Assembly: GCA_964550635.1 (NCBI GenBank)
Contig: CAZJZV010000002.1
Location: forward strand, 1 to 64,000
DNA length: 64,000 bases
Source of the DNA: RGIG4097 sp964550635
GTDB lineage: Bacteria > Bacillota > Clostridia > Christensenellales > CAG-917
Reading direction: 5' to 3'
Position 1 is the stretch's first letter, and every line of letters starts with the position of its first letter. Both the position numbers and the translations under genes were made by a program. Below, piece after piece: positions 50,617-59,331 of the stretch. Under the pieces are notes generated by a model. That model had not been told where the DNA came from. It did no database searches and worked only from the letters and a program-made list of their open reading frames with translations.

Positions 50617-51846
50617 ATGAAAAAGAAACTTTTGGCACTTTTGCTCGTAGTAGCACTCGTGGCAGCACTCGCAGTCGGTCTCGTCGCCTGCAACGACGGT
50701 AACAACGGTGAAAGTCTTCAAGCAATCGCAAAAGAAGACATCAAAATCGGTCTTATCTGCTTGCACGACGCAAACTCCACTTATGACGCAAACTTCATCA
50801 ACGCAATGTATGAAGCAGTTAATAACCTTGGTCTCAACAAAGACACTCAACTCGTCATCAAAACCGGTATCCCCGAATCCGAAGCATGCTACAACACCGC
50901 AGTCGAACTCGTCGAACAAGGCTGCAACATCATCTTTGCAGACTCCTTCGGTCATGAAGATCACATCATCAGAGCAGCAGAAGAATATCCCGCAGTGCGT
51001 TTCTTCCACGCAACCGGCACCAAAGCACACACCAAAAACCTCGCAAACTTCCACAATGCATTCGCATCCATCTACGAAGGCAGATATCTTGCAGGTGTTG
51101 CAGCAGGCATGAAGCTCGTCGCACTCTACGGTGACGAAAACGGTGCAGTCTCCAATGAAAATGCAAAAATCGGTTACGTCGGTGCATTCCCCTACGCAGA
51201 AGTTAAATCCGGTTACACCTCTTTCTTCCTCGGCGTCCGCTCCATCGTCGCAAACGCAACCATGGAAGTGAAATTCACCTCCAGCTGGTACGATGAACCC
51301 ACTGAAAAAGACGTTGCACTTCAACTCATCGAGAGAGGCGCAAAACTCATCAGCCAACACGCAGACTCCATGGGCGCACCTACTGCTTGCAAAGAAAAGA
51401 ACATCCCCAACGTCACTTACAACATCAGCACTGAAAGCCAATGCTCCGGCACCTACGTCATCGGTTCCAGAATCAACTGGGCACCTTACTATGAATACAT
51501 CGTTAACTGCGCAATCGAAAACAAAGCAGTTGGCGCAGACTGGACCGGCACCCTTAAGACTGAATCTGTCGAAGTTCTCGAAATCGGCGCAGCAGCAGAA
51601 GAAGGCACTGCAACAAAACTCGCAGAAGTCAAAGCAAAACTCAACAACGGCGAAATCAAAGTGTTCGACACCAACAACTTCACCGTTAACGGCGCAAAAC
51701 TCACGACTTATCTTGCAGACGTTGACGATGCAGGCGACTTCGTTCCTGAAACCGAAGCAATCGCAAACGGTGTCTTCATGGAATCCACCTATCGTTCCGC
51801 ACCTTACTTTGATATCGACATCGACGGTATCACCATTATCAAGTAA
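50617..51846 (+). CDS. BMP-family nucleoside-binding lipoprotein (NupN-like)
   Basis: Extracellular receptor of a nucleoside ABC importer. 409 aa. Signal peptide with lipobox GLVAC (Cys about 28), then the periplasmic-binding fold typical of BMP/PnrA proteins (DIKIGLICLHDANSTYDANF; NIIFADSFGHEDH; ATGTKAHTKNLANF). Family members bind purine nucleosides such as guanosine. GGAGG precedes ATG 50617. A stable hairpin follows the gene before the ATPase gene, which would raise the level of receptor over transporter. Strong codon bias suggests abundant expression. Confidence 0.9.
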   Translation: MKKKLLALLLVVALVAALAVGLVACNDGNNGESLQAIAKEDIKIGLICLHDANSTYDANFINAMYEAVNNLGLNKDTQLVIKTGIPESEACYNTAVELVEQGCNIIFADSFGHEDHIIRAAEEYPAVRFFHATGTKAHTKNLANFHNAFASIYEGRYLAGVAAGMKLVALYGDENGAVSNENAKIGYVGAFPYAEVKSGYTSFFLGVRSIVANATMEVKFTSSWYDEPTEKDVALQLIERGAKLISQHADSMGAPTACKEKNIPNVTYNISTESQCSGTYVIGSRINWAPYYEYIVNCAIENKAVGADWTGTLKTESVEVLEIGAAAEEGTATKLAEVKAKLNNGEIKVFDTNNFTVNGAKLTTYLADVDDAGDFVPETEAIANGVFMESTYRSAPYFDIDIDGITIIK

Positions 51847-51871
51847 TTAGATGCACGAATAACACAAACGG

Positions 51872-51910
51872 TTTGGCGGAGCGTTTGCTCCGCCAAATCA
51901 AATTTTTTTC
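51872..51910 (+). terminator. Attenuating hairpin between receptor and ATPase genes
   Basis: Eleven-bp stem TTTGGCGGAGC/GCTCCGCCAAA with loop GTTT, followed after 4 nt by TTTTTTT. Probably a partial terminator within the operon. Confidence 0.7.
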
Positions 51911-51936
51911 ATTACAACGACTATAACGAGGACTTT

Positions 51937-53682
51937 ATGAACAAACCCGTTGTTTTGCAACTTAAAGGCATAACCAAGCGTTTCGGCGCAAAGGTTCTTG
52001 CGAATAATAACGTAGACCTCGACCTCAGAGAGGGCGAGATTTTGTCTATTCTCGGTGAAAACGGAAGTGGTAAAACCACTCTTATGAATATGATTATAGG
52101 CATCTATCGTCCGGATGAAGGCAAGATTTTCATCAACGGCGAAGAAGTCAACATCCTTTCTCCGAGAGATGCGTACAATTACAAAATCGGCATGGTGCAC
52201 CAACACTTCAAACTCGTCGACGTGTTCACCGCGGCGGACAACATTCTGCTTGGTGAAGAGGCACCCGAATATTCTATAGTCGATAATGCACGACTCATCA
52301 AAGAAGATGCAAAACAAAAGGTAGTCGTCGTTGACAACGACGATTTCCACGAACCCGTCAAAATGATTTGCACGGGTGAAACCAAAATCGGCAAGCTCAA
52401 AACCAATCTCAAAATTGCAAGTTTGCCTTTCGTCAAAATTTGGCGCAAAATCAAATTCAACCATTTGTCGGCAAATAGAGCGGATAAAATCCAAGTCATT
52501 GCAGACAAATACGGTTTTGAAGTTGACCTGAAAAAGAAAATATACGACATGTCAGTCAGCGAAAAACAGACTGTCGAAATCATAAAAGTTTTGTATAGGG
52601 GAGCGGATATTCTCATTCTCGACGAACCTACCGCCGTTCTTACCCCTCAAGAAATCACTAAACTGTTTGACGTTCTTCGCAAAATGCGCGAAGACGGAAA
52701 GTCGATCATCATCATAACCCACAAACTCAACGAGGTTATGGAAATCAGTGATAGAGTAGCGGTCCTTCGCAAAGGCGAACATATCGCAACCGTCAATACC
52801 GCAGAAACCAACGAAAAAGAACTCACCGAAATGATGGTCGGTGCAAAAATTGATCTCAATATCGACAGAGGCACTCCTCACGACGTTGAGGACAGACTTG
52901 TTGTCGAAAACCTTACCGCACTCAATCACGACGGAGTCAAAGTGCTTGACAGCGTTTCATTCGTCGCGCACTCCGGTGAAATTCTCGGTATCGCAGGCAT
53001 TGCCGGTAGCGGTCAAAAAGAACTTCTCGAATCTATCGCGGGACTTCAAAAACTCAACAAAGGCGATATCGTCTACTTCAATCCTGCAAAGGACAACGAA
53101 GCGGTCGATCTTCGCTCCAAGACTCCCGTCCAAATCCGCGAACTTGGCGTCAGACTTTCCTTCGTCCCCGAAGACAGACTCGGCATGGGGCTTGTCGGAA
53201 ATATGGATTTGACGGATAATATGATGCTCCGCTCATATAGCAAAGGACATTCCTTCTTCCTTGACAGAAAGTCTCCGAAAAACCTTGCGGAAACTATCGT
53301 CCACGATCTCGAAGTCGTGACTCCGTCCGTCAAAACTCCCGTCAGACGTCTTTCGGGCGGTAACGTTCAAAAGGTTCTCGTCGGCAGAGAAATCGCGGCA
53401 GCGCCCACCGTGCTTATGGCGGCATATCCTGTCAGAGGACTTGACATCAACTCGTCCTACACCATTTACAACCTGTTGAACGACCAAAAAGAAAAAGGCG
53501 TTGCGGTCATCTTCGTCGGAGAAGACCTTGACGTTCTCATCGAACTCTGCGACAGAATACTCGTACTTTGCGGTGGCAAAGTTAGCGGTATCGTCGATGC
53601 AAGAAATATTACAAAAGAAGAAATCGGTTTGCTTATGGTGAAACATTCTTCTGTTGAAACGGAGGGACAAGATGCTGAATAA
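51937..53682 (+). CDS. Nucleoside ABC transporter ATP-binding protein, two NBDs (NupO-like)
   Basis: 581-aa double ATPase of the BMP-type importer. First NBD: Walker A GENGSGKT (40-47), Q-loop Gln89, signature SVSEK (206-210), Walker B LILDEPTA (227-234). Second NBD: GIAGSGQKEL, LSGGNVQKVLVGREI and MAAYPVRGLD, the degenerate set normal for this family. In the first NBD the distance from Q-loop to signature is about 117 residues, roughly 55 more than usual; the extra part (about 110-178) contains a VVVVDNDDF segment and a basic stretch. GAGG lies upstream of ATG 51937. Next gene overlaps its end by 11 nt. Confidence 0.93.
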   Translation: MNKPVVLQLKGITKRFGAKVLANNNVDLDLREGEILSILGENGSGKTTLMNMIIGIYRPDEGKIFINGEEVNILSPRDAYNYKIGMVHQHFKLVDVFTAADNILLGEEAPEYSIVDNARLIKEDAKQKVVVVDNDDFHEPVKMICTGETKIGKLKTNLKIASLPFVKIWRKIKFNHLSANRADKIQVIADKYGFEVDLKKKIYDMSVSEKQTVEIIKVLYRGADILILDEPTAVLTPQEITKLFDVLRKMREDGKSIIIITHKLNEVMEISDRVAVLRKGEHIATVNTAETNEKELTEMMVGAKIDLNIDRGTPHDVEDRLVVENLTALNHDGVKVLDSVSFVAHSGEILGIAGIAGSGQKELLESIAGLQKLNKGDIVYFNPAKDNEAVDLRSKTPVQIRELGVRLSFVPEDRLGMGLVGNMDLTDNMMLRSYSKGHSFFLDRKSPKNLAETIVHDLEVVTPSVKTPVRRLSGGNVQKVLVGREIAAAPTVLMAAYPVRGLDINSSYTIYNLLNDQKEKGVAVIFVGEDLDVLIELCDRILVLCGGKVSGIVDARNITKEEIGLLMVKHSSVETEGQDAE

Positions 53683-54877
53683 ACTCACTCACAACTCCAT
53701 TTTGCAAATTTCAAAACGCACTGACGCTCCTAAATGGCTTGCTTGGGTGGTTAGGCTTTGTGCAGTAGTGGTTGCGTTTATCGTTAGCGCTATTGTCAGT
53801 AGCATTTTGAAACCGGGCACTTTTGGTGATTTTTTCATGAAAGTGTTTGAAGGCAATTTCTTCAATGCAAGACGTCTTATCCTGTTGCTTGAAGAATCAG
53901 CAATTCTTCTTCTCATCACGCTTGCCGTAATTCCTGCATTCAGAATGAGATTTTGGAATATCGGCGCAGAAGGACAAGTTCTTATGGGCGCGCTTATGTC
54001 CGTTGTTATGGTCAAGTATCTCGGTGGAAAAGTAAGCGACTCAGCGCTTCTTCCGATAATGCTCCTCGTAGCGATTGTGGGTGGTGCTTGTTGGGCGGTT
54101 ATCCCTGCGATTTTCAAAGCAAAATGGAACACCAACGAAACGCTCTTCACCCTTATGATGAACTATATCGCAATGGGACTTGTGAATATTTGTATCGCAA
54201 TTTGGGCGCCTACGGGGTCTATGGTTCTCGGCACTCTCAAATACGGTCATCTTCCTAAAATCGGCGGTTACAACTATATAATCAATATAATTATAGTCGC
54301 CGTTATCACTATTCTCGTTGCTATTTATCTTAAATATAGCAAACACGGTTATGAACTTTCGGTCGTTGGTGAGAGCCAAAACACTGCGAAGTATATCGGT
54401 ATCAGCGTTCCCAAAGTCATCATCAGAACCATGCTCCTTTCGGGTGCTCTTGCGGGTATGGCCGGTTGGTTGTTGGTCGGATCTTCTTGGACTATCAATA
54501 CCGGTACGGCAGACGGAAGAGGATTTACGGCAATTCTCGTTGCGTGGCTTGCAGGACTCAATCCTGGTGCAGGCGTGTTCACGGCAATTCTCGTTGCATT
54601 CTTTAGCAACGGTTCAAGTTATGCCGGTAGTGCATTCGGTTTTGGCACCGCGTTTTCGGATATTATCACTGCAGTATTCTTCTTTGTTGTCATCGCAAGT
54701 GAGTTTATCGTGAACTATAAAGTCAAATTCGATTCCACTTTGCTTGCAAAATTCAAAAGAAAGAAACCCGTTGCAGTTTCTGCTGGTAGTGCAGAAATAT
54801 CAACTGATGACGTCGCAACGGAAGACAACGAAATCAAAATTGATAACGAAAATAACGACGAGGAGGTAAATAAATAA
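53672..54877 (+). CDS. Nucleoside ABC transporter permease (NupP-like)
   Basis: 401-aa membrane subunit of the importer. ATG 53672 is chosen over an upstream in-frame ATG because GGAGGG sits directly before it inside the ATPase gene. About nine or ten helices; family motif FWNIGAEGQVLMGAL near residue 100, and the central GESQNTAKYIGISVPKV loop that meets the ATPase. The C-terminal ~45 residues are charged (EISTDDVATEDNEIKIDNEN) and cytoplasmic. Its stop overlaps the next start as TAATG. Confidence 0.92.
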   Translation: MLNKLTHNSILQISKRTDAPKWLAWVVRLCAVVVAFIVSAIVSSILKPGTFGDFFMKVFEGNFFNARRLILLLEESAILLLITLAVIPAFRMRFWNIGAEGQVLMGALMSVVMVKYLGGKVSDSALLPIMLLVAIVGGACWAVIPAIFKAKWNTNETLFTLMMNYIAMGLVNICIAIWAPTGSMVLGTLKYGHLPKIGGYNYIINIIIVAVITILVAIYLKYSKHGYELSVVGESQNTAKYIGISVPKVIIRTMLLSGALAGMAGWLLVGSSWTINTGTADGRGFTAILVAWLAGLNPGAGVFTAILVAFFSNGSSYAGSAFGFGTAFSDIITAVFFFVVIASEFIVNYKVKFDSTLLAKFKRKKPVAVSAGSAEISTDDVATEDNEIKIDNENNDEEVNK

Positions 54878-55875
54878 TGTTTCTGACCTTCTTGAGAGAA
54901 TCTATAAGATTTAGTACGATATTCCTCTTCGGCTCGACCGGTGAAATTATCACCCAAAAGAGCGGACACCTCAATCTCGGTACGCCGGGTGTTATGTGTA
55001 TCGGCGCAGTCGGTGGATGTCTTGGCGCGTCATGGTATCTCAAATCTCTTTCTGATTTGAGCCAAATGAACGGTTTCCTTGTCGTATTCCTTCCCATTTT
55101 AGCGGCACTTTTGTTCGGTGGCCTTGCGGGAGCGCTTTATAGTTTCTTCGCAGTTACTTTGAGATGCAACCAAAACGTTATCGGTCTTACGATTACCACT
55201 TTTGGTGTAGGATTGTGCAAGTACGTTTTTGAGAGTTTTGACAACACAGGCTTTTCTGATATGTCAAAAGATTACTTCCTCAAAACTTTCTCGTGCGCAC
55301 ACGACAATTGGTTCACAGAGATATTCTTCTCCTACGGTTCCCTCGTTTATATTGCGATACTCATTGCAATCATAGCAACGATCGTCCTGAAAAAGACGAG
55401 AGTAGGCTTGAATCTTCGTTCTGTCGGTGAAAACCCCGCAACCGCAGATGCGGCGGGCATCAACGTCACGAAATATAGATACCTTTCAACCATTATCGGT
55501 TGTGCAATTTCGGGACTCGGCGGACTCTTCTACGTCATGGACTCCAACGGCGGAAGTACTGGTGATATCGGCGTAACAGTTGAAGGACTCGGCTGGCTCG
55601 CAGTGGCACTCGTCATCTTTACCGTGTGGAAACCGAACTTTGCAATTCTCGGCTCCATACTGTTCAGTTTGCTTTACAAAGTGCCCAATTACTATTCACT
55701 CATTCCGGAGGGTTCAGACATAGCGGACAACGTTGTTACGGCATTGAGTTACTTCATGAAGTTGTTGCCTTATATTGCAACCATAATCGTTCTCGTTGTC
55801 ACGAGTATGATAAACAGGAGAGAAACTCAACCACCTGCGGCTCTTGGATTGTCGTACTTCAGGGAAGAGCGATAG
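54877..55875 (+). CDS. Nucleoside ABC transporter permease (NupQ-like)
   Basis: 332-aa second permease. Typical segments include TGEIITQKSGHLNLGTPGVM near the start, the coupling loop LRSVGENPATADAAGINVTKYRY, and about eight to nine helices. GAGGAGG precedes the ATG within the previous gene. It completes the order receptor, ATPase, permease, permease, the same as the B. subtilis nupNOPQ guanosine importer. Followed by a strong terminator. Confidence 0.92.
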   Translation: MFLTFLRESIRFSTIFLFGSTGEIITQKSGHLNLGTPGVMCIGAVGGCLGASWYLKSLSDLSQMNGFLVVFLPILAALLFGGLAGALYSFFAVTLRCNQNVIGLTITTFGVGLCKYVFESFDNTGFSDMSKDYFLKTFSCAHDNWFTEIFFSYGSLVYIAILIAIIATIVLKKTRVGLNLRSVGENPATADAAGINVTKYRYLSTIIGCAISGLGGLFYVMDSNGGSTGDIGVTVEGLGWLAVALVIFTVWKPNFAILGSILFSLLYKVPNYYSLIPEGSDIADNVVTALSYFMKLLPYIATIIVLVVTSMINRRETQPPAALGLSYFREER

Positions 55876-55892
55876 GGGATATAACACAAAAG

Positions 55893-55930
55893 AAAACGAA
55901 ACGCCGTCATTCGACGGCGTTTTCAATTTG
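55893..55930. terminator. Bidirectional terminator of the xpt-importer operon
   Basis: AACGCCGTC/GACGGCGTT hairpin with loop ATTC, then TTTTCAATTTG; on the minus strand it is followed by TTTCGTTTTC. Confidence 0.82.
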
Positions 55931-56054
55931 TTTTGAGTGTGATTTTGTTTGATTGTATTTTGTTTAGTTTGATTGTGGTTGGTTTATTCTTATTATGGTT
56001 GTTTTTGTTCAGGTTTGATTGGTTATATTTTTTGTTAGCGGTTGGCTTTTCAAA
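55931..56054 (-). terminator. C-rich, G-poor stretch 3' of the flavoprotein gene, possible Rho-dependent terminator
   Basis: The plus strand is almost free of C (about five in 124 nt, none in the first ~60). The transcript of the minus-strand flavoprotein gene therefore runs into an A/C-rich, almost G-free and unstructured RNA, the profile of a Rho loading site. The bidirectional hairpin at 55893 follows. No gene is seen here. Confidence 0.4.
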
Positions 56055-57245
56055 TCAGAAAGTCTGTTTGAGTGCATCTGCGACGACCTTTGCGCTAGTC
56101 CACGCCCATTGCAAGTTGTATCCGCCTGAATCTCCGTCCACGTCCAACGCTTCGCCGATTGCGTAAGCGTTCTTGCATTTGGTGGACATAAGGTTATCGT
56201 CAAATTCTTTGACGTTCAGTCCGCCCGAAACCACTTGGCTCAGACTTATATCGCCAAGACCTTCGATGACGATAGGGTAGCGTTTGATTGCTTTTGAAAT
56301 GGCGGTGATTTTGGGTTGCGCAAGTTCGGACGGGTTTGCCCTTGCTTGCCATAAAATGCGGTCCACCACTTTGGAATGGAAAGTGCCGGTCAGGAGTTCT
56401 TCGACTTTGACGTTACCGCGTTTGCGGAGCAGAGTTTCCACTTCCGCCTGACTGTATTCGGGCATAAAGTCGATGAAAATCGTATCCCCGACTTTTGCTG
56501 CACCTCTTGCGATTTCGTTCGACATATTGAAAGTCGCGATACCGCTCAACCCGAAGTCCTTGAAGAGTATTTCGCCGATTTCGTAGCGGTAGCCAAGGCG
56601 TATGCCCGCCTTCACTCGAACACCCGAAAGTCCCTTTATCGGCTCTTTCTCGGTCTTTATCGGCACCAAAGACGGCGATAAAGGCTTGATTGTGTGTCCA
56701 AGACTCTCATAGAGCGATAGACTGTTCCGCCCGAAAGTCGCGTTTGAACCCGTCGCAAGCACCACCGCATCCGCAGTCAAAGTGAACGAGCGTTTGTTCT
56801 CTCCGTCCTTGATCACGCCCTGCACCGTGAACGTGTCCGCATAGTTGTCGATAGCGTTCACGATATGCCCGGTCAGCACTTCGACTCCCGACCGCATAAC
56901 CGCGTTTCTCAACACGTCAAGCACGTTCGAGGCGCATTCGGAGTAGGGGTAGACGCGCTTGTCTACAACCTTTGTGAGCAGTCCCATACGCTCGAAAGTG
57001 GCGATTGCGTCGTGCGCGTCGAAACGGTCGAGAAAACTCTCGACGTAGGACGGACGATTGTAGTGCACTATCGTCATATCGAGATTGGTGAGATTGCATT
57101 TGCCGTTGCCTGTCGCAAGCAGTTTTTTCCCGACTCTTTCGTTCCCTTCGACGAGCGCGATACGCTTGCCTGCAGGAAGCTCCGCCGCGAGAAATAATCC
57201 GCTTGCGCCACCGCCTATGATGATTACGTCGTATCTTGTTTCCAT
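56055..57245 (-). CDS. HI0933/BaiN-family FAD-dependent oxidoreductase
   Basis: Flavoprotein of unknown substrate, 396 aa from ATG 57245. N-terminal Rossmann motif DVIIIGGGASGLFLAAEL and the family signature KKLLATGNGKCNLTN are clear. The middle has DAVVLATGSNATFGRN, and the C-terminal part shows VVSGGLNVKEFDDNLMSTK and NAYAIGEALDVDGDSGGYNLQWAWTSA. The start follows a -10 box by 6 nt and has no ribosome site, so a leaderless message is likely; the ATG 18 nt further upstream lies inside the promoter spacer. Confidence 0.9.
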   Translation of the reverse strand: METRYDVIIIGGGASGLFLAAELPAGKRIALVEGNERVGKKLLATGNGKCNLTNLDMTIVHYNRPSYVESFLDRFDAHDAIATFERMGLLTKVVDKRVYPYSECASNVLDVLRNAVMRSGVEVLTGHIVNAIDNYADTFTVQGVIKDGENKRSFTLTADAVVLATGSNATFGRNSLSLYESLGHTIKPLSPSLVPIKTEKEPIKGLSGVRVKAGIRLGYRYEIGEILFKDFGLSGIATFNMSNEIARGAAKVGDTIFIDFMPEYSQAEVETLLRKRGNVKVEELLTGTFHSKVVDRILWQARANPSELAQPKITAISKAIKRYPIVIEGLGDISLSQVVSGGLNVKEFDDNLMSTKCKNAYAIGEALDVDGDSGGYNLQWAWTSAKVVADALKQTF

Positions 57246-57251
57246 ACGAGA

Positions 57252-57280
57252 AGAATACCACATAATTTCAATTCTATCAA
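57252..57280 (-). promoter_or_regulatory. Promoter of the flavoprotein gene, predicted leaderless
   Basis: Minus strand TTGATA (57280-57275), 17-nt spacer, TATTCT (57257-57252), 6 nt before ATG 57245. Confidence 0.6.
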
Positions 57281-57318
57281 GAGATTTATAAATTCGTGGC
57301 GGAATTGTTCGTATGTCG

Positions 57319-57346
57319 TTGAATTTTTCGCGGTATATGTTATAAT
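57319..57346 (+). promoter_or_regulatory. Promoter of the M18 aminopeptidase gene
   Basis: TTGAAT (57319-57324), 16-nt spacer, TATAAT (57341-57346). Confidence 0.65.
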
Positions 57347-57383
57347 GTATCTATCAAACCGCGCAAACGCGCTCAGGTGTGCT

Positions 57384-58592
57384 ATGACAATTCTTGAATA
57401 TCTCAATCAATCCTATACCGCTTTTCACGCAGTCGCGAATGCAAAAACCATGCTAGACGAGAGCGGTTTCAAATCCCTTAATCTCGCGGACAAATGGCAA
57501 ATCGAAGTCGGCGGAAAATACTACGTCACGAAAAACGATAGCGCAATAATCGCCTTCTCGATAGGGGAAAAGAACGTGTATAAAATCGTCGGTTGCCACA
57601 CCGATTCCCCTTGTCTCAAAGTCAAGGGAAACAAACTCGTTCAGAGCGCGGAAGGTCTTCGCATAAACGTCGAAAAATACGGCGGTCTCATCCTTGGAAG
57701 CATGCTCGACATACCCCTTGTCGTCGCGGGCAGACTCCTTGTGAAAGACGGAAACGAGATAAAAACCGAACTCGTCAAGAGCGATTTCAACGTCAATATC
57801 CCTAGCGTTTGCATACACCACAACCCGAAAGTCAACGACGGTATCACACTCAGTGTGCAACACGATATGTTGCCGCTCGTCATGGGCGAAAACGATGATT
57901 TATACGACGTGCTTGCCCACGGCAAAGAAGTGCTTGACGCCGACTTATACGTCGTCCCCGCGGTCGCTCCGTATTATAGCGGACGAGATAACGATTTGCT
58001 TGTTTCTCCCAGAATCGACAATTTAACTAGCGTTTACGGTGCGATAAAAGCCGTAATCGGTTGCAAGCCCGACGGTATCGCTCTTGCTTGTTGCTTCGAC
58101 AACGAAGAGATTGGCAACGGCACGAAACAGGGCGCGGCATCCGCATTCTTGACCACCGTCCTTGGCAAAACAAATCGCGCACTCGGCGGTAGTGATGACG
58201 ATTTCACCTATGCCACCGAGAACGGTTTTATCTTGTCCGTGGACAACGGACACGCAGTGCATCCGTCCCATCCCGAACTCTGCGACGTCTGCGAAAAGGT
58301 GTATCTCAACGGCGGTATAGTCGTCAAGCATCATTCCAACTATTCGACGGACGGTTATTCTTCCGCAGTCGTCAAAAAACTCTTCGACAATAACGGCATA
58401 AAGTGGCAGGACTATTACAACAATTCTGACATCCGTTGCGGCGGTACGCTTGGACTCGTGACGAGCGTGCAACTCGGCATGAATGCCTGCGATATAGGAC
58501 TTGCGCAACTCGCAATGCACTCCGCAATCGAAACCGTCGGCACCCACGACGTCCCGCTCATGGAAAAGGCACTGACCGCTTTTTTCGACTGA
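57384..58592 (+). CDS. apeB: M18 family metallo-aminopeptidase
   Basis: Cytosolic zinc aminopeptidase that trims peptides. 402 aa from ATG 57384, which follows AGGTG; the earlier in-frame ATG 57345 overlaps the promoter -10 region. M18 hallmarks are VGCHTDSPCLKVKGN (first zinc ligands), CFDNEEIGNGTKQGA (catalytic Glu and ligand), and the late His ligand in VDNGHAVHPSHPE. Length is close to the family norm. Single-gene unit just upstream of tRNA-Ser. Confidence 0.93.
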   Translation: MTILEYLNQSYTAFHAVANAKTMLDESGFKSLNLADKWQIEVGGKYYVTKNDSAIIAFSIGEKNVYKIVGCHTDSPCLKVKGNKLVQSAEGLRINVEKYGGLILGSMLDIPLVVAGRLLVKDGNEIKTELVKSDFNVNIPSVCIHHNPKVNDGITLSVQHDMLPLVMGENDDLYDVLAHGKEVLDADLYVVPAVAPYYSGRDNDLLVSPRIDNLTSVYGAIKAVIGCKPDGIALACCFDNEEIGNGTKQGAASAFLTTVLGKTNRALGGSDDDFTYATENGFILSVDNGHAVHPSHPELCDVCEKVYLNGGIVVKHHSNYSTDGYSSAVVKKLFDNNGIKWQDYYNNSDIRCGGTLGLVTSVQLGMNACDIGLAQLAMHSAIETVGTHDVPLMEKALTAFFD

Positions 58593-58617
58593 CGGAATAT
58601 ATACGCCGCGATTTCTC

Positions 58618-58646
58618 TTGCCAAAACAGATTTTTTGTTGTAAAAT
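58618..58646 (+). promoter_or_regulatory. Promoter of tRNA-Ser
   Basis: TTGCCA (58618-58623), 17-nt spacer, TAAAAT (58641-58646), about 14 nt before the tRNA. Confidence 0.65.
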
Positions 58647-58659
58647 AACAAATCGTTAC

Positions 58660-58750
58660 GGATGAGTATCGAAGTGGTCATAACGGCCCGCACTCGAAAT
58701 GCGGTAACGGGGTAACTCGTTCGTGGGTTCGAATCCCACCTCATCCGCCA
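58660..58750 (+). tRNA. tRNA-Ser (anticodon CGA)
   Basis: Acceptor stem GGATGAG/CTCATCC. Anticodon stem CCGCA/TGCGG with loop CTCGAAA, so the anticodon is CGA (reads UCG). A long variable arm, as in serine tRNAs, T-arm GTGGGTTCGAATCCCAC, discriminator G and encoded CCA (58748-58750). All stems pair. A 180-bp repeat that copies its 3' end follows directly. Confidence 0.96.
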
Positions 58751-59150
58751 ACAAACCCGATGAACTTCGGGTTTGTTTTTATTTGGTGGGATTCACGGTG
58801 TGTTTTTCACACCTGTTGTGCTACGCACAATAAACCCACGAGTTCGTGGCTAACGCTCCGCTTACGTGAGTAAACTCACCGCTCCGCTATTACGCGCGCT
58901 CCGCTTGCTACGAATCCCACTCATCCGTGGGCAAACCCGATGAATTTCGGGTTTGTTTTTATTTGGTGGGATTCACGGTGTGTTTTTCACACCTGTTGTG
59001 CTACGCACAATAAACCCACGAGTTCGTGGCTAACGCTCCGCTTACGTGAGTAAACTCACCGCTCCGCTATTACGCGCGCTCCGCTTGCTACGAATCCCAC
59101 TCATCCGTGGGCAAACCCGATGAATTTCGGGCTTGTTTTATTTGGTGGGA
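58741..59150 (+). repeat. 180-bp tandem repeat anchored on the tRNA-Ser 3' end
   Basis: Units start at 58741, 58921 and 59101 with an exact period of 180 bp. Two units are complete and almost identical; the third is truncated after about 50 bp. Each unit begins with the terminator hairpin AAACCCGATGAA.TTCGGGTTT and T-run. It then contains several small palindromes (CCACGA/TCGTGG, GTGAG/CTCAC) and ends in CGAATCCCACTCATCCG, a copy of the tRNA 3' end lacking one C. No gene is seen in 58751-59331. Confidence 0.9.
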
Positions 59151-59269
59151 TTCCTGTACTACGCACAATACACGCATACGCATGTGAACCCACGAGTTCG
59201 TGGATAACCACAAGCGACAAGGGAAGAAAGCGCAAAGCATTTTCGTAGATTGTGCGCAGTGAACGTATA

Positions 59270-59298
59270 AAAACAACGCACGGTTGTGCGTTGTTTTT
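59270..59298. terminator. Bidirectional terminator 3' of the acetyltransferase gene
   Basis: AACAACGCAC/TGTGCGTTGTT hairpin with A- and T-runs on either side. Confidence 0.8.
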
Positions 59299-59331
59299 GG
59301 TTATAGATTTTTTGGAAGGGTTGAAAAAGGA

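Noticed and set aside
55933..56166. Small hydrophobic open frame after the importer operon
   Set aside because: It is a T/G-rich low-complexity stretch that overlaps the end of the flavoprotein gene and has no ribosome site.
58741..59150. CRISPR array
   Set aside because: Units are 180 bp and repeated as a whole; there are no unique spacers and no cas genes.
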